Part shown: piece by piece, positions 44,421 to 56,362 of the stretch
Layout: each line of letters begins with the position of its first letter
Numbering within the stretch: position 1 is the stretch's first letter
Source of the DNA: Platycnemis pennipes
Lineage: Eukaryota; Arthropoda; Insecta; Odonata; Platycnemididae
Direction: 5' to 3'
Assembly: GCA_933228895.1 (NCBI GenBank)
Contig: OW121857.1
Coordinates: 4,154,001-4,218,000 of the forward strand
DNA length: 64,000 nt
Made by a program: the position numbers and the translations under genes
Notes under the pieces: model-generated
Seen by the model: only the letters and a program-made list of their open reading frames with translations
Database searches by the model: none
Told to the model about the DNA's origin: nothing

Positions 44421-45539
44421 TAACATTGAAAATCGCACTGATCGATGAATATATCGGGCAAATAACCATCTGGGCGCAGAAAAACAATCTTCGCTAAATG
44501 AGTATAAAACCGTGTCAATAATGAACAAGTAAAGTCAACTGTTTTGCACACAAAGTTATTTCGACTTTCTCCATCATTCAAATCACCGAAACTTCAACAC
44601 CAGGAGACACCACCTAGCGGGGAAATTCCAAAACTGCAGTGGGCGCGAGTTACGGTGGCCAAAGCTTCAACTTGTAACACGGTTGTGGCCTATCCGCCAT
44701 CTTTGTTCTCCCCGATTTACCATTGATCTCACGGGATAATACACTAATTTTGATATTTTTACGTTGTTTCCCATTTATAATGCTCTTAAAGAGATGTTTC
44801 AAGTGTTTCGTTCTTCAAAATGCGAACTTCATATATATATCTGCAGCGTATAGAGTGACATTGTCCGAGTCGCACTCAATTTCGTGAAGACATAAAATAC
44901 TAACAAATATTCACAGAGTTAATTTCAGTATTCGCTCATTTCTTGCTCGAGAAATAATGGATTAAATAATGAATATACGCCATTATTATGAGTTTATTGA
45001 AGAGTCCATTTCAGTGGTTGTTCAAAACTCTCGCAATCATTAAAAACACCATTCATTTCAGTGCGTATCAGACATAAACCCGGAAATGGTTCTGCAGAAG
45101 ACTACGACCTCTTTCGCTATGTTTTTTTTACAAAGAATAATCGTTGTTTTTGCTGTTGTGGACATAAAGACATGACAAGGTTACTGACTATTAACTATAA
45201 CGTGCCTATCAACATTGGAACATTACCTAATAATGATTTTTACATTAGGATTACAAAATTTGGCAGTTCGCCTAGTGTCGAAATCTCATTTAATCGAACT
45301 CGTACGTTAACCTCTATGCATTATGACATCAGACTCCACAATAAACTTTTTTTAGAACCTTAAGCAATATTTATCGAACGACATCATTGAAACTTTGCAA
45401 TGCGATGATAACTACGACTGTTAAAACGTTCATGAGTTAGAACTGACTGGAAAATGGGTTTACGAAATAAAGTCAGCATTTGAATTTTTCAAATAGGTGC
45501 TCTATTGGGCTTCTTCCAGCCTAGCTGGATAATATTTCA
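44421..45539. other. unassigned sequence with one 100-codon frame
   Basis: A plus-strand frame at 45061-45363 contains a Cys-rich run (RCFCCCGHKD) followed by polar sequence. I recognise no family, and it may be chance. Otherwise AT-rich. Confidence 0.35.
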
Positions 45540-46135
45540 GGAGTTGAGGACATCGAACAACCTGTTAAATGACCTTATAATTGTACAAAATGGTGAAGCA
45601 GCCTGAAAGCCATCAACTCCCATTCCCTCACACAGCTCGATTTCATCAGCAACGGAGGCATTCAGAACCTGCGTGGCACTCTAAACCTTCATTTTTGGTA
45701 TTCTCCAAGTTATAAGGGCAGAAAGTCTAGAGATTCAGGATTCAGGTGAAGGACTGCAAAAGCTATCCGGGTGCAGACATCGACAGTGACCATAATTTAG
45801 TAATGATAAATGCCATCTAAATTTCAAGAAATTGAAGAAAGCATTGAAGAATTAATGGCAAGTAGAAAAACTTAAAGTGTCTCAACATCAGCTGACATTT
45901 CAGAAAGCAGTGGAAAACAACATAAGAGAGGAACTGACCGACAAATCAGAGGAAGAGCGTTGGTAAAACATTAAATGTGAACTACAGGAAGCCGCAAAAA
46001 TTTCCAACACATATTTGTACAAAAACGGTATGACTAGGCCCCTACCTGTCGAATGCCTCTCGGCCCACTTACTTAATTTATGTGCAGCGGCGAAATGAGT
46101 CAATTCAACGACAGCCTGATTTAAGTCGTTTCTTC
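45540..46135 (+). pseudogene. RTE-type LINE endonuclease tail
   Basis: Broken frames encode QLDFISNGGIQNLRGT and a GADIDSDHNLVMINA motif (about 45775), the SDH endonuclease motif of RTE-like elements, after a frame change. The acidic linker (LTDKSEEERW, then EAAKISNTYL) follows. No RT remains downstream, where a CR1 tail starts at about 46330. Confidence 0.55.
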
Positions 46136-46329
46136 AAGGAAAGGGAGGTCGAATGACATTGGTGTGTCAGTTACCTGGCCTTAAAATTCGGACATTGGGG
46201 CCTTGACTCAGTATCTCTTGCTTCCCTTAGGGGGCGATGACCACCACCATCTCCCAACGATAAAAGAGGTTGCTTACACAGTATGGATTAATAATCCTTT
46301 AATTTATATACCACCGGGGCTATATATAT

Positions 46330-46675
46330 TTAGAACCCGTGCGTTTTATGCTAGGTTTGAAGAGATTAACAAGATTAGAGAGATAGATTTAAAATGCCAT
46401 TGTTCACACTAACTTTTAAGAGGCAGCGTTACTAAGGTATTAGGTGAAATATCGTTAGAGTAGTCTGTAGTGCATGGTGCATGTAATAACAACCATTAAT
46501 CCCTTTCTTATTCCGTAGATACTAACCATCTAGCTGTGTGTGACCCTATTGTCTGGTCTTTCTCCATTAAATATCCTAGTAGCATGTCAATAGTACATAT
46601 TTGGTGATCTTCACCCCCTGCCACACACCCTCGCGGTGGCTTGCAGGGTATTACGTAGATGAAGATGTAGATAAA
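46330..46675 (+). pseudogene. CR1-type LINE 3' end, second subfamily
   Basis: ARFEEINKIREID is followed by a deletion, then the UTR (AGTCTGTAGTGCATGGTGCAT and CTTCACCCCCTGCCACACACC), ending TACGTAGATGAAGATGTAGAT. It matches the 6340-6926 copy more closely than the 4384 type. Confidence 0.75.
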
Positions 46676-46689
46676 GTACCTATATGATG

Positions 46690-47420
46690 TATATGGAAGA
46701 GGATAGTTCCTGAGTCAGCCTTAATATCATCATTATAGCTCCAGATGAAATGTCTAATGCAACTACCATTCGAATTATGTTTGTGACAGTAATATCTTAC
46801 TGCAAAGATACTGAAGGAAATTTGATTAGGTAGGTACTGTACATTTTGAAGTAGGACATCAGTGTGTAGTAATTACTTTAACGTATTCATGTTTCAACAT
46901 TTCCAACAATTATTGCTCAACAATATGCTCTAGAAAAGAATAATTAATTAATGACTGCAGCTTAAGAAGTTCTTGGCATATCGATAATTGTTGTAGCAAC
47001 AATTTTCCTCTCAGTTGCTGGTAATGTGGGAACCCAACGAAACGAGGGTCCTTACGCAGTGTGTGGATGCCTGAATCTTTAACACCACCGAAAATACAAG
47101 GAATCAATTTGAGAAATGGAGTAGGATAGTTCCTGAGCCAGCCTTTACCCTATCATTATAGCTCCAGTTGAAATATTTAAACCAACCAGCTAGAGCAAAC
47201 AAAAAATAATTGGGACAGTAATGGATTGAAGCGAAGGTACATTACGAAATTAGAAAAGGTGCTCTATATTTTGATTCAGAAGAACTTGTCGTTCACGTTT
47301 AGACATAACTTTCTTACGCACATTCTAGAGAATTATAATTAATTAGTTACTTACTTCAGTTATATAAGTTCATGACTCATCAATAATTATTACATTGATT
47401 GGGGTGCTCGTTCCAAGGTT
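46690..47420 (+). repeat. diverged ~420-bp tandem duplication
   Basis: 46697-47110 and 47118-47410 share TAGTTCCTGAG(T/C)CAGCCTT, ATCATTATAGCTCCAG, CTAGA(A/G)AA...AATTAATTA and a CATA/CTCATCGATAATT-like end. Both start in the same orientation and are moderately diverged. Function unknown. Confidence 0.5.
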
Positions 47421-47494
47421 TCCGCGGCGTAACAATGAATGGCTCTGCATTTCTTTCGGGACTTCTCCGCGTATATTGACTTCACTTGACAACA

Positions 47495-47525
47495 GTTTCC
47501 CCGGCATTCCAGCTGGCGTCCTCAG
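47495..47525 (-). ncRNA. hammerhead-like motif, Penelope terminal repeat (minus strand)
   Basis: Reads CTGAGGA, one extra C, a 6-bp helix II with one mismatch (GCCAGC / GCCGGG region), then GAAAC. Hammerhead ribozymes in Penelope-like elements are established. This one deviates at helix II and the extra base, so activity is doubtful. Confidence 0.45.
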
Positions 47526-47556
47526 GTTCACTGCTGTTCGCTGCAGTTTTCGCCAC

Positions 47557-47994
47557 CTATATATATATATATAGGACGTCTCCTTTCGTAGCTGCTCCGT
47601 GATTGGTTGGATGGCGGAGGGTACTTTTCCACGAACTGTGCAATGGATATCCGTCCTCTCGATTGAAGTTGTTAGCTGCTTTCACTATCTCGATGACCTC
47701 TCTTATCAATCTTGGGAAATAACGTTTCCCTTTAGCTAATATTTTAGTTTCCTCGAAGTCTGTTTTATGCCCTGGTTCGCTCCATGCATGCTCGGAGACG
47801 GCGGATAAGTTGTACTGTTTTTTCTCCGTAGCTCTCTGGTGTTCCTTCAGTCTTACAGCTACCGATCTGCTGCACGTTTCGCCGATATAGGTCTTCCCAC
47901 AGGAGCACGGCACTTGGTAAACTCCTTCGTTCATATTCTGTGGGATTCTGTCCTTGGTCTTGTCTGAGGCCCGCCGGCCATCTTCGTCAAGCAA
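47557..47994 (-). pseudogene. Penelope-like GIY-YIG endonuclease domain
   Basis: A 145-codon frame. The GIY-YIG core is GVYQVPCSCGKTYIGETCSR near residues 27-46, with the Cys-x-Cys of Penelope-type enzymes. The catalytic Arg and conserved RLKEHQRA follow (~53-60), then AVSEHAWSEPGHKTDFEET. The Glu region is ERYFPRLIREVIEI-like (AKGKRYFPRLIREVIEIVKA), ending with NREDGYPLHSSW. The domain nicks target DNA for reverse transcription. It lacks an attached intact RT, so it is a fragment, although the domain itself is uninterrupted. The AT-repeat at about 47557-47575 follows its end. Confidence 0.8.
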
Positions 47995-48059
47995 TGGTAT
48001 CTTGTGCCGACTTGATGTTTTCTCAGGATCCTGGCAATCCTCTCCCTGCTACGAAGGGA

Positions 48060-48420
48060 ATATTGGAATACGTCTTAGGGCTTCTCGTCTTCCGTTTCGC
48101 GCCTTCCCTCGGTTGTGGGCTGGCCCCGTTTTTCCTCCTTCGCGGTCCTTTTTAGGATCATGTCTCTCCCGTAGCCATTCTTTTGTAGTTCCCAAGAGGT
48201 GTGCTTTCTCTGTGGCCAGTGAGTCGGCGTCCGAAATGCAGTAGGCACGGTTTACTAGCGTAGCCACCAGTGAAGCTTTCTGGGAATGATGGTGATGCGA
48301 AGAAGCGTTTAAGTAACGGTCCGTGTGCGTCATCTTTCTATATACGCTATAAGATGCTCGAGGATTCGATCTATAAGAAACTAAAAGCCGATCCGACTGC
48401 AAAAAAATGGAACGAAACAC
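48060..48420 (-). pseudogene. Penelope-like RT C-terminal piece
   Basis: Frame 48447-48049 has SVYRKMTHTDRYLNASSHHH and KASLVATLVNRAYCISDADS, the well-conserved block after the Penelope RT palm. A frameshift near 48050 separates it from the GIY-YIG frame. The catalytic palm is absent. Confidence 0.75.
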
Positions 48421-48561
48421 AAGGGCCATCATTAGGAAGACATCCATTCCGAAAGAACAACAACGAGGTCTCTTCCCGACCTATATATAGGCGGTCCTAT
48501 GTATAGACGAGACGTCCTATACATGTATAGACCGCAAAAACTGCAGCGAAAAGCTGTCGAC

Positions 48562-48592
48562 CTGAAGACGCCAGCTGGAATGCCGGCGAAAC
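48562..48592 (+). ncRNA. hammerhead-like motif, Penelope terminal repeat (plus strand)
   Basis: CTGAAGA (48562-48568), an extra C, GCCAGC paired with GCCGGC (one A.C mismatch) around a TGGAAT loop, then GAAAC (48588-48592). It is the inverted partner of 47495-47525. Confidence 0.5.
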
Positions 48593-48900
48593 TGTTGTCA
48601 AGCGAAGTCAACACACGAGGAGAAATCCCGAAAGAAATGCAGAGTCATTGATTGATGTGGATTAACAATTTAGCTAGACGGTTTTCGCGAATGAATATCT
48701 GACATTTAACGCAAAGTAATTATACATTACAGCATAGCAAAGTAGTAGCATAAGTTTATTGTAGGTAGTGCCTGCACGGACTGCTATTTTTGCATGCCTG
48801 AATGACAAGTGTAAATTTAAATCACTTTTGATTTTAAGTGTTGGTTTATCCCTAGATATACACCCTAGTAGTGGCCTGCGGGGTAAGATGCAAATTAAGC

Positions 48901-49095
48901 ACATCTACATAATACCCTGCTAGCCACCACAAAGGTGTGTGGCAGGGGGTGAATGAACACCAAACACGCATTAAATATCATGGATAAAAAGGATTAGTAA
49001 TTATATTCTACTAAACTTCACAATTAAAAAAAGATAAAAAAAACAAAGCAAAATGCAAAAACATGTTGTTAGTTGGGTTAGCTTAAACTCCTCAC
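48901..49095 (-). mobile_element. CR1-type LINE 3' tail, antisense
   Basis: Begins CACATCTACATAATACCCTG, with the GGTGTGTGGCAGGGGGTGAA block, and continues to GTTGTTAGTTGGGTTAGCTT. It covers only the 3' UTR and the last few codons. Confidence 0.8.
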
Positions 49096-50820
49096 ACAAA
49101 AAAATTACTACCCGTCTGGTGACCCCGCAATCAATCATTGGTACTCGTATGTATGTACCATGTAAGTAGGTAATATAGGCTTAAATTTCACTCATTATAC
49201 TTATTACATATCAGTCATTACATTTCATTCAATAGTGTTAAATAAACTTAAACAAAAATATACTCATTACAGTGCAGTCAATACATTCATTACATACTCA
49301 TTGCATTTCGCTCAATTCGTCGGTTCTATTGACGTCTCCTGAAATATTTCCGACGAGGTCTGCCTTCAGGGCATTCAATTCCTTATGATTTATTTTGTTC
49401 TGAAGTGCTTCGCTCTCGACCATGAGAGCGAAAGTTAGGAGGAGTCATTTCAGCGATTGCGAAACCCACGACCTTCCAAGTTCACGACCGAAGCAAATCC
49501 TCGTCTTAGTTCCATGTTTTCTTCGTACGAGGCAACAACACAATCCCGAACAGCTGATCAGCGGTGCGGAATCCTTGCGAGAATGCTTGGAGTCCATTCC
49601 GTCATGTAATAAGAAGCTGATTTTCGTATTAAGTCTTTTGCAAAAAATGTCCGCTAGTGTTTCAGTGAGTGAGAAAGTCTAAGATTGGCGATGTATCATG
49701 ATGAGAAGTATCGTGAACGTGAATTACTCCCGTGAATATTATGTTGCTCACCAAATCCTGACTCCAAAGAAGCCTGTTAGTAATTCGACACTCCTCAAGA
49801 TGTTAATGCATAAGAAGACGTTATCCAGCATAATTGTGAGAGAGTGTTTATCAAGTACCGAGCAGTGTTTCATCCTCCAACATAACCTCGCAAGTGAAAT
49901 ATGAATAGAAGTGCTTCAGTTGCATGAATCACTGGATGAGTGACCAAGTTATGTCGTGTCGTGCGTCGTGGTTATAAGTGCCTGGCTGGGAAGAATTAAC
50001 TGGAAATTGTTGCTGTGAATCTTCAACCCTAGCTGTAATGACGGCACACAGGTCTCGGTGTTCACCTAAAGGTAAGCAATTGCATGGTTTGCTTCCATTT
50101 CCCATGTTTATATAATTACCCACGGCCAAATTTGATTTCGATGCCGACGAATTTCGTTGTTGTTGCAGGAGGAAGGTTACAATTAGCAACTGCTAATCTT
50201 TGTTGGAATTCAAGGTAGATATACGACATATCCAGATCCTAAATCCTATTGTATCCAGAAAGCAACTACAAGGGCGGTTGGCCGTGGTTTTATTGAAGAG
50301 TTTCTTTCATTATAAACAGTAGTAGAGGAAAATGGAATTACTATTCGAACGACGATGGGCATGTTAATCTGAAAATAATTTTTATGTCACTATTTCAATA
50401 ATTGCATTAATTCTAGGAATGCAAAATTGAAATCAGGTATCAGATGTCATTCAACTGTAAGTGTTGGTAGACCCGAAATAAAACCCCTGCACGCTGCATA
50501 ATGGTGCATTTGTTTGAAACAAATTTCTTTTTTAAATATTTCATTATAGGACGTTTTTCAGAAACTTGAAGATTACAACTTCTGTATGGGTATTTTATCA
50601 CTTTTTCCCGCCAAAACGAGTAGACAACGGACGTAATAGCAGGTGGCGCTCTTAATTATTTTTTAGTAAACTATTTTAGGAAAATGAATCTTGTAGCCAT
50701 TATAGGAAATTATCAATATCAAAAATGCATAACCAGCAATGATATAAGCAAGAGAATATTTAAATAGCGAAAATAATTAAGAATTTTCGAAATTTTAAAT
50801 CACGACGAATTCCACATTGC
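49096..50820. other. unassigned sequence with candidate short intron
   Basis: No convincing protein. The frame at 49422-49682 (86 codons) has no family pattern. A canonical small intron candidate lies at 50072-50168, with donor AAAG|GTAAGC and acceptor TTGTTGTTGCAG|GAGG (97 bp). A further donor-like AAG|GTAGAT lies at about 50213. This may be a spliced non-coding exon region. Confidence 0.35.
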
Positions 50821-50926
50821 ACTTTGGTGATTGGTCCGGTCTCGGTGACGTCACGCCAGACCGTGAAGTTCAATCGCGTGATCAGACGTCTTCAGTATTC
50901 GTCTGGACGCGGTAACGGAAGGCCAG
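50821..50926 (+). promoter_or_regulatory. CRE promoter-like region and candidate first exon
   Basis: GATTGG (inverted CCAAT) at about 50829 and TGACGTCA at 50846-50853 precede a GC-rich stretch with a TCAGTATT initiator-like site (about 50892). The stretch ends in a strong splice donor, GGCCAG|GTGAGT (GT at 50927). CCAAT, CRE, Inr and donor within 100 bp is a typical animal promoter/first-exon arrangement. The exon shows no ORF. Confidence 0.45.
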
Positions 50927-50979
50927 GTGAGTTTTGAGCCCCAATTTAAGAAAATTTTACTTTAAGTCAGTTTCCATTA

Positions 50980-51560
50980 TTAACGTTCATTGAGATTGCA
51001 GTTATTTTTGAAAGAGAAATTCCTGACTTAGTTTCTGGATGTACGAAGAATAGTTAGATGTTCCGATATCAGCATAATCGTGTGAAATTCACGTGTGTTC
51101 ATTTCACATACTCGTATGTTGATGAGAACATTTTGCTAATATTAATGTAACACGCATGGATTTCTTCGTTTCTCGATCAAATAATTTCGTAAATCATTGT
51201 TTATGTTGCAATACCCTTTTGTGGGCCTTTCTAGAGCTATTATTAAGATGATTCTAGTGAACAACATTATTAACGTTCATCGAGTTTGCAGTTACCTTAA
51301 AAGGGAAATCCGAAACAATTAATAACCTATTTGTCTAGATGCACGAAGAGCAGAGATATATTCCGAAATGTATATACTATGTACTTGACTACATTTGTAA
51401 TTCTTGCTTTACTTAGTAATTCACTCTCGTGTATGTCATGAATAATTCTTTTTCCATTGATTGATGGGTATTTACAGTAGCAGTGCAGCAAAATTAGTGG
51501 CTCCGTCTGTTAATGGTTTGAATGTTTTTACAGGAAGGAGTTATTCGAGTTGCTTGCGAC
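50980..51560 (+). repeat. intronic tandem duplication (~285 bp unit)
   Basis: TTAACGTTCATTGAGATTGCAG at 50980 recurs as TTAACGTTCATCGAGTTTGCAG near 51268. GGATGTACGAAGAATAG recurs as AGATGCACGAAGAGCAG. A more distant relative of the part at 51110-51230 (GATGAGAACA, TTCGTAA, TGTGGGCC) lies at about 54068-54170. Confidence 0.45.
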
Positions 51561-51664
51561 GTAAAACTGGATCTTCGTCATCGATCACGTGGGACTTTAC
51601 GAGGGATACATCTGGGAATTCGAGAGACTGTCTTTTGAGAAACGGTCTTCAGTGGGTTCAGATG
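51534..51664 (+). other. candidate internal exon
   Basis: The acceptor GAATGTTTTTACAG|GAAGG and a strong donor CAGATG|GTAAGT bound 131 bp. One of three frames is open throughout (RSYSSCLRRKTGSSSS, then DFTRDTSGNSRD), but it has no family resemblance. Either a UTR/lncRNA exon or a short coding exon. Confidence 0.4.
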
Positions 51665-53684
51665 GTAAGTCCGCTTAATTGCTAATATTTTTCATTGACA
51701 AGCGTTTTCATTTTCACGTAATGTTTTTCGCGCCTTTTTTGTGATTCTTTTACTTCTGGTCGATGCCCAGTTGTTTTTCTTAAACCGTGACTTCCCGCGG
51801 AAAATCTCAAAAGGTTGCTTCGATATTTCGTTATTCGTGAAAAATATAATGTGGATGGAGATAAAATTTTAGAGCTCCGGTAACTATAACTGCAAATAGC
51901 TGTGTCGTTCTTGGTGAATATAATGAGTTCAAATGTGGGTTTGTGAATCCACGTCATGTTTCATAAGCATTATACATTATCCACGTACGGTTTGCTTATA
52001 TTTCCAACTCGGAATAGATACCATTTTCACGTGTGAGTGCGAGAAACTTAGTCATCTGATTTGTTTGAGTGATTTATTTCCAACTTTGGAATACATTTAT
52101 ATTCCTAGTAAATTGTCAAATAGTCAAGTGTCATAGTAAATAGTCAAGACTTTTCCAGGCATTCTATTTCTTGCACTTCCTTATACTTTCTTTAATAACT
52201 TGTGTGCTGATTATTGAATAGAAAAGATCACTTCGATCGCAAGTTGAGTAATAGTTACACATTGGAGGCATGGGATATCTGGCTCGTCCGTTTGAATTCA
52301 AATACTCTTCAGCTATTGCTGAATTACCGGTGAACATTATTAAGTCTTCTGCAGTACAAGGATCTTGGTAATCTTGCACGCTTTGATCACCAAACATTGT
52401 TATTCCATATGACTTGTAGCTTTTTGAAAATTAAATTTGACCAGATTTGCTATTTTTGCAACTGTTCTCTCCTTTCAGTTTATCGGTGGTATGTTCTTTG
52501 AGATCGTAAAACAGAGGGGCCAACTTTTAGCGATATTTAGTCATTATTAATCATTATTTATTAGCTCTGTTACCTGTATTTCTTCGTAATAGGACAGGAT
52601 ACAGGGTTTTTAGTCTCTAGATTTCACCAGTTTATTTCGCACAGTTAACAACACATCAAAATACTCCCTTCCCTCATAGCGCGAGATGATGGAAAGTATT
52701 AAATCCGTGATGAGGGATTCAATTTATAACAACTACTGTGGATTTTTGAAATGAGTTTGCAGCCTTTCATACACGTTGTATTTCAAATTATTTTTCACCG
52801 TATTTCATCTCACTACATTCATACCTCGCACAGTGAATCTAATTCTAATTCAGCTATACTTATTTTCTAAGTTGCTACTTGAGTACACAATTTTAAATAA
52901 CTTGATTTCCAACCTACTGCGTTTGTGTTCCTTTTTGTTTCGATTGGTTGTTGTACGTTGGTTATTGTAGGAAGTAGAACATTCATTCATAAAACTATAT
53001 TTAATCCATAATTTTATTTATTTCCTATACATACTTCATGCATGATCAATATTTTTTTATATAATAACAATACCCATTGAAAGACTTTTGTCAGCATTGC
53101 TTCTTTAGTCGGATAATCAGTATCCATCATTTTCGGTCTCGATATTTTGTCCCTATACAGGGTTTCGACTGAATTTAGATGAAGTTGATACCATTCGTAT
53201 GCGAAGTAGATACGATTACATATACAATTAATTACGATATATAAATTACGATATACGATTAAAAACGAAGTTCTTATTTATATTCGACGAAATTTACGCG
53301 GTAAAAATTTTTTTTTATTTGGAAATTCAATGTGCATACAAAATGGTGGTTGCCCATAGAGTAGTTTAGATAAAGTTGTGCTGATATCATTTAAATTTGC
53401 GTTTGTGCCTTGATTTGTCGAAATTTGGAAACTTCAAGCAGTGTATGTACAATTTAGATTGTAGACCCAAATTCCCTGTCTCTAATCTTGAATGCATACA
53501 TTTTTTCTCCTATGGATTCTGGCGCGCTTAATAATTTTAGCTTTTTTATTTATTTTAATAGCTAATCATTGATTCTGGCGTTCGTACCACGAAACGTAGG
53601 TATTGGATATTAGACTCCTAAGCGCCTAACAGTCTTGTTCAGTATGAACAGGATCAATTTCGAAATTAAACTTTGAATATATTT

Positions 53685-53704
53685 ATTTTCTAATTTAGGT
53701 AACG
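53685..53704 (+). promoter_or_regulatory. AG|GT recursive-splice-like site
   Basis: TTATTTTCTAATTTAG|GTAACG: a branch-like CTAAT, a pyrimidine-rich tract, AG at 53697-53698 and an immediate GTAACG donor. The same layout occurs in the downstream array. Confidence 0.35.
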
Positions 53705-54651
53705 ATTGTTATTATTTGATGTGTTCCCTTGTTGCGCTGCGGCATTTATTCAGTTAATTAAGTCAGTCCAAACTAATACGATATTGCCATTGGCCTCCAG
53801 TTTTTCCGGCCTTCTTTGCTCTCCTGATATCCGAAATGTAACCCCTGAGTTACGACCCAGAGGTTGGTTTTTAAGCGCGGAAGATTTCAAATCTCCTGCC
53901 GTTAGAGTAAAATAAATTACAACTCTATTCTGTTACGTGTTATCAGAGGGTGAATCCCTCTTTTTTTTCTAGAAATAAATTGATATGGGAGGTTACATCA
54001 CTGTTTGTAAATAAACTGAGCTTGAAGGTTTTTTCGCTTTTCTTCATTTTCCATTCTCATGTTTTGATGAGAACAGATTACAATTATTGATTAAATGGAT
54101 TTTATTGTTGCTCGATCGCTTTATTTCGTAACACTTAATTTCTGTTGTATCACCCTCATGTGAGCCTGCTCCTATAATCTTCCTAATCCTTGTGAAATAT
54201 CTTCACTTTTCAATCAGTGCTTATGTGACTAGTTGGAATTTAACTGCTTTTCGTTGACCAAAACGGTTTCCATGCGCGACACGCGAATACGTAATGTAAA
54301 CAAACCGGTTAGTTTGTGGGAGATAGACCATCGCTATACACAACCGTTGTAAACAAGGAAGTTAGAATGTACGAGAGGACGTATGTAAGCTGATTTGAGA
54401 AGAGATCTAGGCAATAGGTACAGACATAACAGGCTTGCTACTTGTGATATCCGTACGGATGAAGTTTCTTTGCACCCAGTAAAGTTGTAAGACAACCAAG
54501 AAAGATAATCATATACCTTTTTTAAGCTTCAAATAAACGGAAGAAAGATAGCAAACAAACGCCAAATATGTAGTTTAAATTGGTTATATTCTAACCTGCT
54601 ACATTTAAAAAGTTATTTACGGGATAAAATGCATGAATGCCTACGTTAAAT

Positions 54652-55130
54652 ACATCTACATCCACGCGATACCTTGCAAGCCACCGCGAGGGTGTGTGGC
54701 AGGGTGTGAAGATCACCAAACACGCACTATTGACATGCAACTAGGATACTACATGGAGAAATGCTAGATGAAAGGGTACCGTGTAGCTAGATGGTTAGTA
54801 CATACATAGTAATATAGGGGTTGGGTGTTAATAAATGCATCATACACTACAGACTACTCTAGCAATATTTCACCAATTGCCTATCCCTCTCCTATGCTGC
54901 CTATTGTGTTCTCTTATAGTACGGGGAAAAAATGACATTTTAAATCACGACAATCTATCACCCTTAATCTTATTTATCTGGTCGAATCTAGCATAATAGC
55001 AAGTGTTTATAATATGTACGTTACATCTTCAGTCAAGCTGTCCGTTTTTAATGACTGAAATCGATTTAATCTGTACTTTAAATTAAGATGTGATAATGCT
55101 TTTCAGCCCCTTTATCCTTACGAAGATTAG
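54652..55130 (-). pseudogene. CR1-type LINE 3' end, second subfamily, antisense
   Basis: Starts ACATCTACATCCACGCGATA with the GCCACCGCGAGGGTGTGTGG block and runs through the antisense of RFKMSFF-type codons. It belongs to the second subfamily (as at 6340) and lies in the putative intron. Confidence 0.75.
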
Positions 55131-56211
55131 CAGACGCCCATGGGATTGAATTCCTGCCCGATTTCATTGTTATTTATGTTTAAATACACACAAGAAGGTC
55201 CATAAGAGGAAAACAATGTTTTGTACGGGGTAGGTGGGCTTTAATCGTTCCCAACCACCCCTATTCTGAGTTCATTGTCACCCAGTGGCTAGTATGCTGA
55301 TTTCTCCTTCTTGTACACTCAATCCTACTTGAGAAATCACCATATCTGATCTGTTGCATGCTGCATTGCAGTTGCATCACGCAGGTTATATGGTTATCCC
55401 ATGTTTTCATGTAAATGTTGATACATATACGTCAGTTAGGTTTGATTTCTGGTGTGGTATATCGATTTTTTTAAATCTGAGGTTAGAATTTGATTATTAT
55501 CATTTCAGTCCAAATCAACTGGAATTTAAGGAATGCCACTCCGTATTATCCACCATTTTGCTGTTAATATTTTTTTCAAGATTTCTCTTGTTCCTAAATC
55601 GGGTTTTTGTAAATAAAATTTGGAATAGCATTTTTATATCTTCGCCTTTTTAAAAACTTAACTCCATTGTTGGAACATCATTTAGGGATGTCAGTTTTTC
55701 TGAGTGTCAAAATGGTTATCAGTTAATTAGAACTGCAGATAAGCGTTGCATTAAGGAGCAGAGGCGTGGAAGTATACAAACTTCGATCTAATTCGAATCG
55801 ATTCAAACGAAGACATTTTAGCTCATAACATTTAGTATTGTTTTTGGCATTATTCACTTTAAATTTGAGTCTAAAAGAAAGTGTATTTCGGAATAAATTA
55901 TAAACAATAGATCTTAGAGTTCGAAGGACTTGTCTTCCCATGTTGGGACCCCGACATCATTTACAGAGGCCTTTACATCTCGATGTGATTTAGTATAACT
56001 GTACTTTCAGACTGAAAATACAATGACAGAAGTTGGTAAAAAAAATTATATCCACTATCTTATTCTTCACACTGGGCTTTGGGTTAGTTAAAGAATAGGG
56101 ATGTTGACAACATATATAATATATGAAAAAATATTATTTATTTATTTTGTACAGAGGTATGATTTATTGACGGCATGCTAATTTAAATTGAATTTATTTC
56201 TGCCATTGCAG
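55131..56211. other. unassigned, probable intron sequence
   Basis: No gene recognised. The 99-codon frame at 55354-55653 has no family pattern. Confidence 0.45.
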
Positions 56212-56362
56212 GACTTGAGGCGGAGCTACGATTGGAAGGTCACTTCCCATAAGTTGTCGAGGTTAGAGTGAGGAATCTTCGTAGCTGCCCAAGACAGAAG
56301 AACAGGAAGCAGTGTCAACAGGAGGACAAACATTGGTTTGCTCATGGCTTCGCAATGCTATG
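56212..56362 (+). other. candidate internal exon
   Basis: The acceptor TTATTTCTGCCATTGCAG|GACTTG and donor GCTATG|GTAAAA bound 151 bp of GC-richer sequence. Stops occur in the frames, so a non-coding exon is more likely. Confidence 0.4.

Larger units (their letters stand above)
47425..48660 (-). mobile_element. Penelope-like element fragment with inverted terminal repeats
   Basis: On the minus strand it has the end of the RT, the GIY-YIG endonuclease and a 3' terminal repeat (47551-47430). An inverted copy of that terminal repeat (48534-48653) sits at the other side. The two terminal repeats share about 120 bp, including ACGCCAGCTGGAATGCCGG. Inverted flanking repeats and partial copies are usual for Penelope elements. 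Each terminus contains a hammerhead-like core. Most of the RT is missing. Confidence 0.75.

Noticed and set aside
47940..48244. Plus-strand ORFs of 71-96 codons
   Set aside because: Antisense of the Penelope RT and GIY-YIG region.
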